From: CAYNWK01 sp964400875
GTDB taxonomy: Bacteria; Chloroflexota; Anaerolineae; Anaerolineales; UBA4823
Length of the DNA: 18,903 bases
NCBI GenBank assembly: GCA_964400875.1
Contig: CAYNWK010000080.1
Coordinates: 1-18,903 of the forward strand
Direction of reading: 5' to 3'
The translations under genes were made by a program, and so were the position numbers. Numbering within the stretch: the first letter of the stretch is position 1; each line of letters opens with the position of its first letter. Of the stretch, positions 7,734 to 15,627 are shown in pieces. The notes under the pieces are model-generated. The model searched no databases. It was not told where the DNA came from and saw only the letters and a list, made by a program, of their open reading frames with translations.

Positions 7734-10018
7734 GGTTGGCGCGGGCTGTACACGCTCCGGATAAACGGCGTTGTAATGGCTTCGATCTCACCCGGCGCGC
7801 GGGTGAAAAAAATCCGCCAGTTATCGCCCGGCAGCGCCGTTGAAAGAAAATGGCTGAGATTATCGGCAAACTCATAAGGCGTCGCTCCTGGCGGGAGGTT
7901 GGTGGGCAAGCGCTGCCCTTGTTGGTGAAGCTGTCGATAAATCTCCAGGCTGGCCTGACCGGGAGATAAACGCTTTAAGCGGTAGCTCGCCGTCAGCCCC
8001 CAGGCTGCCAGGAGCAGCAGGCCTCCGAGCCCAACGGCAAAACCGATCCCCAGCCAGGGCAGCCGGCCCGGCGGGAGAAGACCAGATTGGGGAGCCCCCG
8101 CAGCTGCCTCCGGGATTTCGAAATCCGGCGGTAAGTTTTGGGCCGGTCGATCCAGGCCTGGGAGCCCGCCGGTCGGTTCGAACTCGACCCAGCCCAGGCC
8201 CTGGAAATAGACTTCTACCCAGGAGTGCGCATCGGCCGCGGTTACCACGTAGCGGCCGTGTTCAACATCGTAGTCTCCACTGGCATACCCGGTCACCAGC
8301 CTGGCGGGCAGCCCGGCCGCGCGCGCCAGCACCACCATGGCGGTAGCATAATAATCGCAATACCCTTTCTTCAAGTCGAAGAGAAAATAATCGCTGACCT
8401 CGCGGCCAGGCGGCGGTGCAGGGATATCCAGCGAATACGGGATTGTCCTCAGATACCCCTCGATGGTGCGCGCCCGATCAAACGGTGTGGGTTCGGAGGC
8501 GGTGAGCTCCCGGCTCAGCGCCAGCACCCGAGCGGGGATGTCCTCGGGTAATTGTAGATAGCGCTGTGTCACCCAGTCCGGATAGATCCCGGCGGCTTGA
8601 CGCAGTTCACGGGCGTCGATCTTGTTTACCAGTGAGGTTGCCTGATATTGAGCCGCGTGGACGACGGCGCCGTATAAGTCTTGCGGTGAGTGCCAGGCCG
8701 CGGAATAACCCCGGTCGACGGTGACCAGTTCTCCGGCGACGAACACCAGCCGCTCCCTTTCCGGGTTTGATGAATCGTAGAACTGTACGGTCTGCCCCAC
8801 TGTTCGTTGGAAGGGGTAGGTACCTTCGTTCGCCGGTACCCCTGCCGAATAATCCACCAGCCCACCGTCTGTAGAGAGCCAGCCCCTTCCCGTGTAGCGG
8901 TCGAAGGTTAGACCACGCCAGTAATATCGAGGCACGTTCAGCGAACGATCAGCGGCGAGCTGCTCGGACAAGCCATCAACGGAAACCAGAAACACCACCT
9001 CCTGCGATAACTCGGGACCGGAACCGAGCAGATTTTGGCGAGGGAGACCCGAGCTGGAGAACGCCTCGCTGAGCAGCGAACTGCCTCCCTCAGAACGCTG
9101 CAGACCGAAGGCCTGGCGAGTTTGGTCGGTATCCTCAGCCGAGGTTTGGACCAGGGCTTGTGTTTTCTCGACGATCGTGGAGATGGATACGGAGGGGGTC
9201 ATCCACGCGACCATCGAGAGCATCAGCGTTAATGCACCCACGAAGAAGGAAAAATCAAGGCCGATGTCTTCGAAATAATCCAGTTGATGGGCGTCCCACT
9301 GGCTTGTTTTGAGGCCAAAATGGTCATAGGCGAGCAAGAGCAAAGTTGCTGAGAGAAATGGCAGGAAGTAAAACGTCCCGGTGCGCACGTAATTCAACGT
9401 GCCGGCGAACAGGACGCCGGCAGGCAGCAGGGCCAACAACGGCTTGTGGAGTCGGCGCACGATCCAGGCCGCCCAAACTGAGACACCCCAGGTCACCGAC
9501 GACCAGAATATTGCCACAGCAATGGGATCGACGATCCGTTCGCTCGAGGCCAGCGACCAGAACCAGGCGATGAAGCGAGTCGTCAGGACGGCGACGGAGG
9601 CGAACAAAGCCGAGGCAATCTTTACATAAGTTTCAAATTCAGGGGTTCCACGCCAGGGCCAGAGCAAGACCTGGCGGACGAGGTCGAAGCCGCCATCCAT
9701 CAGGCTGAGCAGGGGTTTCCCAAGATTGCCAACCCACAAGAAGACGATCAACACGCCAATCAGGGCTGCGATCAACCCGCAAGCGCGTCCTCGCAAGCGG
9801 GAGCGGGCGAGCAGCCAGCCTGCGATCAGGCCCGTAATAGCGAGTGACAAAAGCTGGAAGGATCCCACCGCGGTGAGGGCCTTGTTTAACCCACCGGCAA
9901 CGCTGCCCAGGATAATGGCTAGAAGGATCAGGGTGATCAAGGCATGGACGCCTACGACGTGCAGGATCCATTTGAACAGCCGGATCAACAGATCGCCGAT
10001 CAACCCAGACCCTTCCAT
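7734..10018 (-). CDS. Membrane transglutaminase-like protein (TgpA/DUF4129 type), C-terminal tip in gap
   Basis: 761 residues are visible. Six or so hydrophobic segments fill residues 20-275 (for example 24-41, 52-70, 81-96, 132-150, 166-188, 194-230). An extracytoplasmic region (about 280-635) contains the transglutaminase core KKGYCDYYATAMVVLARAAG, with nucleophile Cys554, then His598 in DAHSWVEV. The third site reads FEPT, Glu614 where many relatives have FDPT. A transmembrane helix at 654-678 precedes a cytoplasmic DUF4129-like tail (686-761). Related proteins are presumed cysteine proteases or cross-linking enzymes at the cell surface; the substrate is unknown. The start overlaps the DUF58 gene by 19 bases, so they form an operon. 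Confidence 0.9.
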
Positions 10019-11364
10019 TCCAGGTTATCGGGCCGTCTAACCGGGATCGCTCTCCCGGTCGGCGTGATCCGCCAATCCCAATGCCCGGCTTTGCCCGGGC
10101 GGGCTTCGGGCTGCTCGAACATCTCCCTGGATACGACGTAATGGTTGATCTGCCATTGGTTTAACGCTTCCGACATGGCGCGGCTGTCCCGCGATCCCCC
10201 GTAAGAAGCCGGGTCCAAAAGTAAAACGGTGGGCTTTGTGCCGGACCAGACGATCGGCAGCAGCGCTTCCAACCAGTTGGCATGGACGTTCGGGGTGATG
10301 ACGATCAGGCTGCTTCTCTTTCCCAAATCCGGTCTGATGCGGACGAGCAGTTCTCTGAGGGGATCGCCTCCCGCCTCGACCAGGGCCAAGGCTCGCAGGA
10401 GCTCCCAACGATGCTCATTGCCTTCTTGCGGAGGCAACCAGATCAGGCTGGCCCCCTGAGGGGTGGCGCCAGCCTCCCTGGGATGGTTCCCGATGGGGGT
10501 CTGAATATCCCTTCCGCTGTGGAGCACCAGCCCGACCCCCTTGCCTTCACGCAGTCCACGATCGGCCAGCGAAGCGGCCAGGATTACGCTGTGTTCGATC
10601 GTAGAGTTTTGCCCTTCGCCCACCTTTACGCCTGGGTCCAGGTCGACCAGGATCCACCATTGGCTCGACGGTGTGCTGTCCATCAGGCGCACGAATAACG
10701 CATTCTTTCGGGCGGAGGTGCGCCAGTGAACCAGGCGTCGGTCATCCCCAGGCACGTATTCCCGCACCGTGGCGGCGCTCACGCTGCGCTCGATGGATTC
10801 CCGACGGGGTGGGCCTTCCCCGGCGCGTCCGCCGGGAGCAACCTGAATGTGCGGCAGCGCGATGATCGGGGGCATCACGAAGAGGGTCGTGGAAGCGGGA
10901 TCCTGGATGGTTACGGAGTAGAATCCGAAGGGGTCCCCGGTTACCAGCGTTGTCGGCCCGAGATTGAATAAACCTCGACGGGTGCAAACCCCCTGCGTCT
11001 GCCAGCGCGCGCGTGAATTCCCCCCGACTCCAGCAACGCGTCCAATGGAATAGCCGGGCATGGTTGACTGATCATGGATTTCGACCCATAACCCGGGAAA
11101 CAGGCCCCGGTTGACCAGCGTGAATCTTTCTTCGAGCCGGTCGCCAACCTGCCACCAGCCAAAGCGCATCTCGCGCAGCAGGTGAAGATTTCGGGCGAGC
11201 GAGCGGGCCCAAAAGTAGCTGATCAACCAGGCGCCGCCGAGGCCTGCCAGCAAGATCATCCAGCCGCGATAGGGGTTGATCAGCTGCATGATAATAAGGG
11301 CGCCTACCAGTACGGGCAGAAGACGCGAATTTCGCCGAATTTTCGGTTCCATCAGCTCGCTCAT
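10000..11364 (-). CDS. DUF58 domain protein
   Basis: 454 residues. Two N-terminal membrane helices (about 14-31 and 35-51) are followed by a beta-rich region and the DUF58 hallmark REYVPGDDRRLVHWRTSARK (201-220), continuing into NALFVRL. A von Willebrand A-like fold follows (WWILVDLDPG). DUF58 proteins usually sit beside a MoxR-type AAA+ ATPase and a transglutaminase in envelope or stress-related clusters. The transglutaminase is present here but no MoxR gene adjoins. Their molecular role is not settled. The ribosome site before ATG 11364 is weak; the fifth residue is a second possible ATG start. Confidence 0.9.
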   Translation of the reverse strand: MSELMEPKIRRNSRLLPVLVGALIIMQLINPYRGWMILLAGLGGAWLISYFWARSLARNLHLLREMRFGWWQVGDRLEERFTLVNRGLFPGLWVEIHDQSTMPGYSIGRVAGVGGNSRARWQTQGVCTRRGLFNLGPTTLVTGDPFGFYSVTIQDPASTTLFVMPPIIALPHIQVAPGGRAGEGPPRRESIERSVSAATVREYVPGDDRRLVHWRTSARKNALFVRLMDSTPSSQWWILVDLDPGVKVGEGQNSTIEHSVILAASLADRGLREGKGVGLVLHSGRDIQTPIGNHPREAGATPQGASLIWLPPQEGNEHRWELLRALALVEAGGDPLRELLVRIRPDLGKRSSLIVITPNVHANWLEALLPIVWSGTKPTVLLLDPASYGGSRDSRAMSEALNQWQINHYVVSREMFEQPEARPGKAGHWDWRITPTGRAIPVRRPDNLEWKGLG

Positions 11365-11450
11365 TTAAGCTGCAAAAGCCGCCGAAGCGGTCATCGGTGA
11401 TTGGCCGAGAGTGGTTAAGATTATCCTGGCGTAAAACGGCTCATCACTCA

Positions 11451-11504
11451 GGCAAACCGCTGATTACGGGCACGATGCATTATAAACACTTTCAGCGGTT
11501 TGCC
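11451..11504. repeat. Perfect 13-bp inverted repeat flanking a -10 box
   Basis: GGCAAACCGCTGA (11451-11463) and TCAGCGGTTTGCC (11492-11504) are exact reverse complements separated by 28 bases. Arm centres are 41 bp apart, close to four helical turns. A minus-strand TATAAT (11484-11479) lies in the spacer, about 115 bases upstream of the DUF58 start. No good -35 is visible. It could be a two-site operator, or a hairpin at the end of the redox operon, although no U-run follows on the minus strand. Confidence 0.75.
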
Positions 11505-11589
11505 CGACAGCCGGATGGATATGCAGTTGGTTGGAAACGTGGTGTTGGGAGGGTAGAGGCCTGCCGTTTTCGATGCGGTCCGTGGTCAG

Positions 11590-11886
11590 TCAGGCAGCCA
11601 GCGTGCGCGCCAGGCGAAGGTATGCAGCGCCGCGTGCCTCTAAATAAATGGCTTCGGGCGACTCGACGATGCGCAGGATGACTTGCTCGCAAGCCGGGCA
11701 GCGCAGTACGACGCCGGGAGCCTGCAAAAAGGCCAGCAGCGTGCCCAGCTCCCCTTCACGGCCGCAGTTGGCGCATTCGATCGAGCTGCTGGTCATTTCT
11801 GAAATGAATATCTCGCTCAGCAAGCCCGCAGCAGCATTGCCATCCAGCATCGTTGAACGAACGGCGTCAGTCTGGTTCGAGTCCAT
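11590..11886 (-). CDS. Small zinc-ribbon protein, DUF6510-like
   Basis: 98 residues. I chose ATG 11886 because AGGAG lies 7 bases upstream; a TTG at 11904 would add six residues. Two CxxC knuckles, CANC (38-41) and CPAC (63-66), form a probable zinc ribbon. The pattern MLDGNAAAGLLSEIF, then APGVVLRCPACE, then EARGAAYLRL matches my memory of DUF6510, a family of unknown function found beside ferredoxin-reductase-like and sulfite-oxidase-like genes. It starts 14 bases after the reductase stop, so it belongs to the same operon. It may act as a small partner or regulator of the redox pair; that is inference. Confidence 0.8.
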   Translation of the reverse strand: MDSNQTDAVRSTMLDGNAAAGLLSEIFISEMTSSSIECANCGREGELGTLLAFLQAPGVVLRCPACEQVILRIVESPEAIYLEARGAAYLRLARTLAA

Positions 11887-11900
11887 GGAAAATCTCCTGA

Positions 11901-12644
11901 TCAAATGCCGCCAGTTGGCCCGAACCGTTCGGTTCGAATCTGGTTCGGCGGGAGTCCAATTTGAAGCAGCCCGTCAGCCACGGCTTCCACCATCCGCGTC
12001 GGCCCGCAGACGTAAGCCTGCGTGCTATTCCCCAGGGGGCCGGCCACTTCACGGAGCATGGGGACGTCGATCCGCCTGGCAAAGCCGCTCCAACCGGTGG
12101 GCTGCCGGCGGGTATAGGTGAGGAATATCCCCAGCCCGTTCTGAGACCCCTGCAGCCTGTCCAGCTCGGCTGAATAAATCACGTCCTGCGGAGTTCGCGA
12201 GCTGTACAGCAACCGGGCGGGCGTCTTTGAGCCAGCCGCGGCGCGGTGGCGGATCATCGCCATGAGCGGCACAACGCCTGAACCACCGGCGATTAGCAGG
12301 ACGGGGTCGGTCATGGCGGCCTCCCAAACGAAATAACCGCCGATCGGCCCGCGCACTTCGATTTGATCGCCGACGATCAGCACGTCATGCATATACGTCG
12401 AAACCTCGCCGTCCTGGATGCGTTCCACCGTCAGGTCGATCTCGCCGCTCCGTTCCGGCTCCGAGGCGATCGAGTAGCTGCGCTGCGCCTGGTAGCCGTC
12501 CGGCGCGGTCAGCCGCACGTCGTAGTGCTGCCCGGCTTTGTGCTCCATCCAGTTGGGCAGCTGCAGGGTGAAGGTCTTGGCCCTGGGCGTCTCCTGATGG
12601 ATTGAGGTGACGGTCGCGATCTGCCACTCCAGCAAGCGCTTCAC
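11901..12644 (-). CDS. FAD/NAD(P)-binding oxidoreductase (ferredoxin-NADP reductase superfamily)
   Basis: 247 residues. RSYSIAS (55-61) is the FAD-binding motif. GGSGVVPLMAM (120-130) is the pyridine-nucleotide loop. YVCGPTRMVEA (211-221) and TERFGPTG (238-245) complete the FNR fold. There is no C-terminal 2Fe-2S domain, so electrons probably pass to or from a separate partner. The partner could be the molybdopterin protein encoded just upstream, or its haem/ferredoxin carrier. The start is GTG at 12644, overlapping the upstream stop as GTGA with AGGAGG just before it, which indicates translational coupling. Confidence 0.92.
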   Translation of the reverse strand: MKRLLEWQIATVTSIHQETPRAKTFTLQLPNWMEHKAGQHYDVRLTAPDGYQAQRSYSIASEPERSGEIDLTVERIQDGEVSTYMHDVLIVGDQIEVRGPIGGYFVWEAAMTDPVLLIAGGSGVVPLMAMIRHRAAAGSKTPARLLYSSRTPQDVIYSAELDRLQGSQNGLGIFLTYTRRQPTGWSGFARRIDVPMLREVAGPLGNSTQAYVCGPTRMVEAVADGLLQIGLPPNQIRTERFGPTGGI

Positions 12645-13252
12645 CAGTAGCGCTCCTCCTTCCAGGGGTCGCCGTGATTGTTATAACCCAGCGACTCCCA
12701 GAATCCGGGCTTGTCTTTCTCGGTTAACCTCAAGCCGCGCACCCACTTGGCGCTCTTCCAAAAATACAGATGCGGCACGACCAGCCGCGCCGGCCCGCCG
12801 TGTTCCGCGGCGAGCGGCTTGCCATCGTATTGATAGGCGACGAACGCCTGCCCGTTGATCACATCGACCAGCGGCACGTTGGTCGTGTAGCCTCCATCGC
12901 AGAACGCCGTCACGTACATGGCTTTTGGGTCCAGGTCGATGTGCTCGAAGAGCGTATCGATGCTGACCCCTTCCCACTGGGTGTCCAGCTTGCTCCACTT
13001 GGTCACGCAGTGGATGTCCACGACGAACGTACGTACGGGCAGTTGAAGAAATTGCTCCCAGGACCACTTCACCGCTTCGCCGACCAGCCCTTCGATCGTA
13101 AAGCTCCAGTGGTCGAGGGGCGTCCGCGGGGTAGGGCCCGCCGAGAGCACCGGAAAGTCGGGGGTGATATATTGTCCGGGCGGTACACGCTCGGCCGCCT
13201 CGGGCTGGCGCCTTTTGCCGGTAAAACCTCGGGAAATAAAATTGCTCGCCAT
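12641..13252 (-). CDS. Sulfite-oxidase-like molybdopterin oxidoreductase
   Basis: 203 residues. I chose ATG 13252 (MASNFISRG) because AGAGG precedes it; a longer frame to 13273 lacks such a site. Cys82 in DIHCVTKWSKLD is the expected molybdenum ligand. HGGPARLVVPHLYFWKSAKWV begins at 151 and contacts the cofactor in this family. It lacks the haem and dimerisation domains of true sulfite oxidase and has no obvious signal peptide, so it is the short YuiH-type protein, probably cytoplasmic. Its true substrate is unknown; the adjacent flavin reductase suggests reduction or oxidation linked to NAD(P)H. It is first in a three-gene operon. Confidence 0.92.
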   Translation of the reverse strand: MASNFISRGFTGKRRQPEAAERVPPGQYITPDFPVLSAGPTPRTPLDHWSFTIEGLVGEAVKWSWEQFLQLPVRTFVVDIHCVTKWSKLDTQWEGVSIDTLFEHIDLDPKAMYVTAFCDGGYTTNVPLVDVINGQAFVAYQYDGKPLAAEHGGPARLVVPHLYFWKSAKWVRGLRLTEKDKPGFWESLGYNNHGDPWKEERYW

Positions 13253-13332
13253 GTTACCTCTTTCTCTGAACAATTATGCTGTTATCTGACTGTGCGCATT
13301 GAAAAGACAGCCAGGCAGCTCCCGCTAAGATA

Positions 13333-13363
13333 AATCGATGCTTTGCATATGGCTGCATTGATT
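13333..13363. repeat. Imperfect inverted repeat, candidate operator
   Basis: AATCGATGC (13333-13341) and GCATTGATT (13355-13363) pair with one mismatch across 13 bases. Arm centres are 22 bp apart, about two helical turns. It lies about 80-110 bases upstream of the sulfite-oxidase-like start, a position suited to a dimeric regulator. Confidence 0.4.
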
Positions 13364-13493
13364 AGTCTCCGGTAGTGCGAAAACGTTACACGAAAACGCT
13401 GTCCCGCGCGGTGCCAGGCCAGAGCAGCGATCCTGCCCGGCAGTTAGCTTCTAATTCCGCAGCCGGAGATTGCTTGTGTCATTAAAATGGAAC

Positions 13494-13529
13494 GGGGCCG
13501 GCACTTCCCCTTGAAGTGCTATCGGCCCC
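13494..13529. repeat. Strong hairpin, 14 bp with a 3-base bulge
   Basis: GGGGCCGGCACTTC pairs with GAAGTGC-TAT-CGGCCCC over a 5-base loop. There is no U-run on the plus strand. On the minus strand GTTCCATTTTAA follows, a poor terminator tail. It sits in the middle of the intergenic region and no known RNA family was recognised. Confidence 0.6.
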
Positions 13530-13894
13530 CAGGAGTCTTGTTGGCTGGGGTTCAGTTAACTTACTTCCGCGCCCCGTTTGTTGCTCCTCCCAGCCGCTCG
13601 TTCAAGGCCATCGTGATAAAATCGGTTACACGCTCACCCATGGCCTCCAAAAGCCGCTTTCTCTCGATAAGGAGCCATAAAACGGCTGGGACAGGAAAAA
13701 GCGCCCGACATCGATTGCGCCGTTTTCTATTAATTACTATCCCCGCCATCCCGGAAAAACTTACACTCCAATCGAGATAACCGCCAATCAGTCCCTGTTG
13801 AACCTTGTCGAATGCCCGCTGTTGCCGATGGAAAACGTTGTCGCTCACACCGCTTGCAAACGAATCCAAAGAGACTGCCTTCAGGAAAGCTGCG

Positions 13895-14653
13895 ATGCCA
13901 TCTGAGGCCAGGGATCGAAACCCCGATTTAGAACGGATCTTGAAGGAGGTGGCCAGGCAAAAGGGGGAGAGCTTTGCTGCTAAACTGCGTCCGGTTATTT
14001 ACAGAAACCTGAGCAGGGGGCGAGTCAGCTACTTTTTGGAAAATCATGCCCACGCCACCCTGCAAGCCTACGTTCAGCGGGTAGTCGAAACCTACGAAAG
14101 CCTGCATTCAACCATCGAGCTACTCCAGTATGAAAGATCGCCAGCTGCCTGGGAACCACTTTACGAAGAATTTCAGAAGATGGCTTACACTGTCTTGCTG
14201 AAAAAAGGGCTCATCCCAGGTGAAGCAACCCGCCGGCTGGCCGTAGATGCCGCCACCGATGCTGCCGCTGCCCTGCTGCAGGCCCAGTTTCCATACGACA
14301 CCGGCTTTGAGCCCTGGGCCTACAACATCATTAAGTTCTCATGTTTCAAGCGCATCGAAAGGGAAGTCCGGGCTGCTGAACGCATCGTCGAGCAAAACTT
14401 CCAGGATGGGATCTTGCATTCAGAGTATGATCTGGAGGATAGTCAGGGGGGATGGGAGTTGCACATCGATCTGTACAACGCCTGTCAGCAATTGGCCAAC
14501 AACCGGCGGCAGGTCCTCTCGTTACGCTACAATCACGGCCTGCCGTTTAAAGAAATTGCCAGAAAGATGGACAAAAGCGTCAACGCAGTGCACCAGCTGC
14601 ATCACAATGCCATCAGCCAGTTAGCGAGCCTGCTCGGCAGCAAGACCGAGTGA
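13895..14653 (+). CDS. ECF-like sigma-70 family factor with long N-terminal extension
   Basis: I chose ATG 13895 because AGGAAAG lies 6 bases upstream; the frame stays open to 13805 without a better site. The protein is 252 residues. The region around 82-158, ending FEPWAYNIIKFSCFKRIERE, resembles sigma region 2 (2.3-2.4). LANNRRQVLSLRYNHGLPFKEIARKM (200-225) followed by NAVHQLHHNAISQL resembles region 4 with its helix-turn-helix. The first 80 or so residues, mostly predicted helical and basic, have no match I recognise and are longer than in ordinary ECF sigmas. It probably directs transcription of a dedicated set of promoters, perhaps including this locus. The partner gene starts 43 bases downstream. 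Confidence 0.8.
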   Translation: MPSEARDRNPDLERILKEVARQKGESFAAKLRPVIYRNLSRGRVSYFLENHAHATLQAYVQRVVETYESLHSTIELLQYERSPAAWEPLYEEFQKMAYTVLLKKGLIPGEATRRLAVDAATDAAAALLQAQFPYDTGFEPWAYNIIKFSCFKRIEREVRAAERIVEQNFQDGILHSEYDLEDSQGGWELHIDLYNACQQLANNRRQVLSLRYNHGLPFKEIARKMDKSVNAVHQLHHNAISQLASLLGSKTE

Positions 14654-14696
14654 CTGTATTGGGTATGTAAGTTTTCAGCACTTCCTCGGGATAGCT

Positions 14697-15518
14697 ATGG
14701 TTGGGAAAGGTTTGTCAGAAAACATGCGGGCAAAGTTGAAAAGTCTCCGAGCGCGGTTGGAGCTTGCTGAATCAACAGGCCGAGAACAGGGCGGCCGGCC
14801 TGCTGCCGAGGCGTCTCGTTACTCATTCGAAGAGGAACAGATGCTGTCCCTTATATTGAGCGATGTGCTGAATGGTGTTGATATTACCGAGGCGTATCCG
14901 GCTTTTTATCAACTGCTGCAAGCTAATGTCAACTTACGAGCTTCATTTTTAGAAGCTCTGGAAATCCTGGAAAAAAGTATCGCAGGCGAGTTAGCACCGC
15001 TGCCGGGCTCGCCAAGTCGGGATTTAGGCTTTTTACAAATCGCCTCCCCCGCCCAAACGGTGGAACAATCAGCCGAGGGTGCGTGGCGCATCACCTGGAC
15101 CCAGGCCGTGGAGCAGTTAAGCCGTCTTCTGCTTGCCCCGCCAATATCCACCGGTTTGGCTTATCGCTCCGCGATCGACTTCTTTGAGGAAGTACCCTTC
15201 ACGCTGTTTCAAAGTGAAATCGAACTCGATGATAGCAAGGTCACAGCCTTGCTCGAAGCCGTCCAATCTATCGACGAACCCGAATTCCTGCGTTTGGCTT
15301 TGTTGGTTGCCATCGGGGGTGATTTGGACGAGGAAAATCGCCCAGGAAAATTGCGGGCAGAGTTGCAGTGGGGGGATTACCACGCATCCGTTCCGGTGGA
15401 GGACGATGGTCGGGCCGTATTTCCCCCGGTTCCGTTGTCAACGGTGCTGGACGAAGCCAGAGAGCAGGTCCAGGCAAACTTGCAGCTAACCCTGGAAGCA
15501 AACGCAGCGGAGACTTAA
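14697..15518 (+). CDS. Uncharacterised protein paired with the sigma factor
   Basis: I do not recognise this 273-residue protein. It has a charged helical N-terminus (8-30, possibly coiled coil), then an acidic helical segment (44-97) with LILSDVLNGVDITEAYPAFYQLLQ. A middle part (128-205) is rich in Leu and acidic residues. A short beta-rich C-terminal piece has the pattern LRAELQWGDYHASVPV then GRAVFPPVPLSTVLDEA (219-254). It has no signal peptide, membrane helix or zinc-finger cysteines. Its position after the sigma factor suggests an anti-sigma or effector role; that is inference from context only. A terminator follows 36 bases after the stop. No strong ribosome site decides between ATG 14697 and ATG 14724. 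Confidence 0.75.
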   Translation: MVGKGLSENMRAKLKSLRARLELAESTGREQGGRPAAEASRYSFEEEQMLSLILSDVLNGVDITEAYPAFYQLLQANVNLRASFLEALEILEKSIAGELAPLPGSPSRDLGFLQIASPAQTVEQSAEGAWRITWTQAVEQLSRLLLAPPISTGLAYRSAIDFFEEVPFTLFQSEIELDDSKVTALLEAVQSIDEPEFLRLALLVAIGGDLDEENRPGKLRAELQWGDYHASVPVEDDGRAVFPPVPLSTVLDEAREQVQANLQLTLEANAAET

Positions 15519-15554
15519 GCGCTCACCTTTTCCTTGGTCGGGTTTTGGATGACT

Positions 15555-15594
15555 ATCCCTGGCATTGGTTTGACCAACGCCAGGGATTTTTGTT
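15555..15594 (+). terminator. Intrinsic terminator after the sigma-factor pair
   Basis: ATCCCTGGC (15555-15563) pairs with GCCAGGGAT (15579-15587), with a further TTGGT/ACCAA inside and a 3-base loop. The stem is 14 bp with one mismatch and is followed by TTTTTGTT. It separates the sigma pair from the CHAT gene, which starts 34 bases later. The CHAT gene therefore needs readthrough or its own promoter. Confidence 0.88.
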
Positions 15595-15627
15595 ATGCTT
15601 AAGTATGATCTATGATGGCACAGGGCA

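Larger units (their letters stand above)
13253..13894. other. Intergenic region between divergent redox and sigma-factor operons
   Basis: About 640 bases with no convincing gene. It must hold the minus-strand promoter of the redox operon and the plus-strand promoter of the sigma gene. I see no good -35/-10 pair for either. It contains an imperfect inverted repeat (13333-13363) and a strong hairpin (13494-13529), listed separately. A TTG-started minus-strand frame at 13561-13869 (102 codons) is possible but unsupported. Confidence 0.6.

Noticed and set aside
13487..13780. Plus-strand 97-codon frame in the intergenic region
   Set aside because: It begins just before the hairpin arm, has an Arg/Ser/Pro-rich shadow-like composition and no ribosome site.
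13561..13869. Minus-strand 102-codon frame starting with TTG
   Set aside because: Weak ribosome site, no family recognised, and its start is 25 bases from the sigma start on the other strand. Kept only as a low-level remark.
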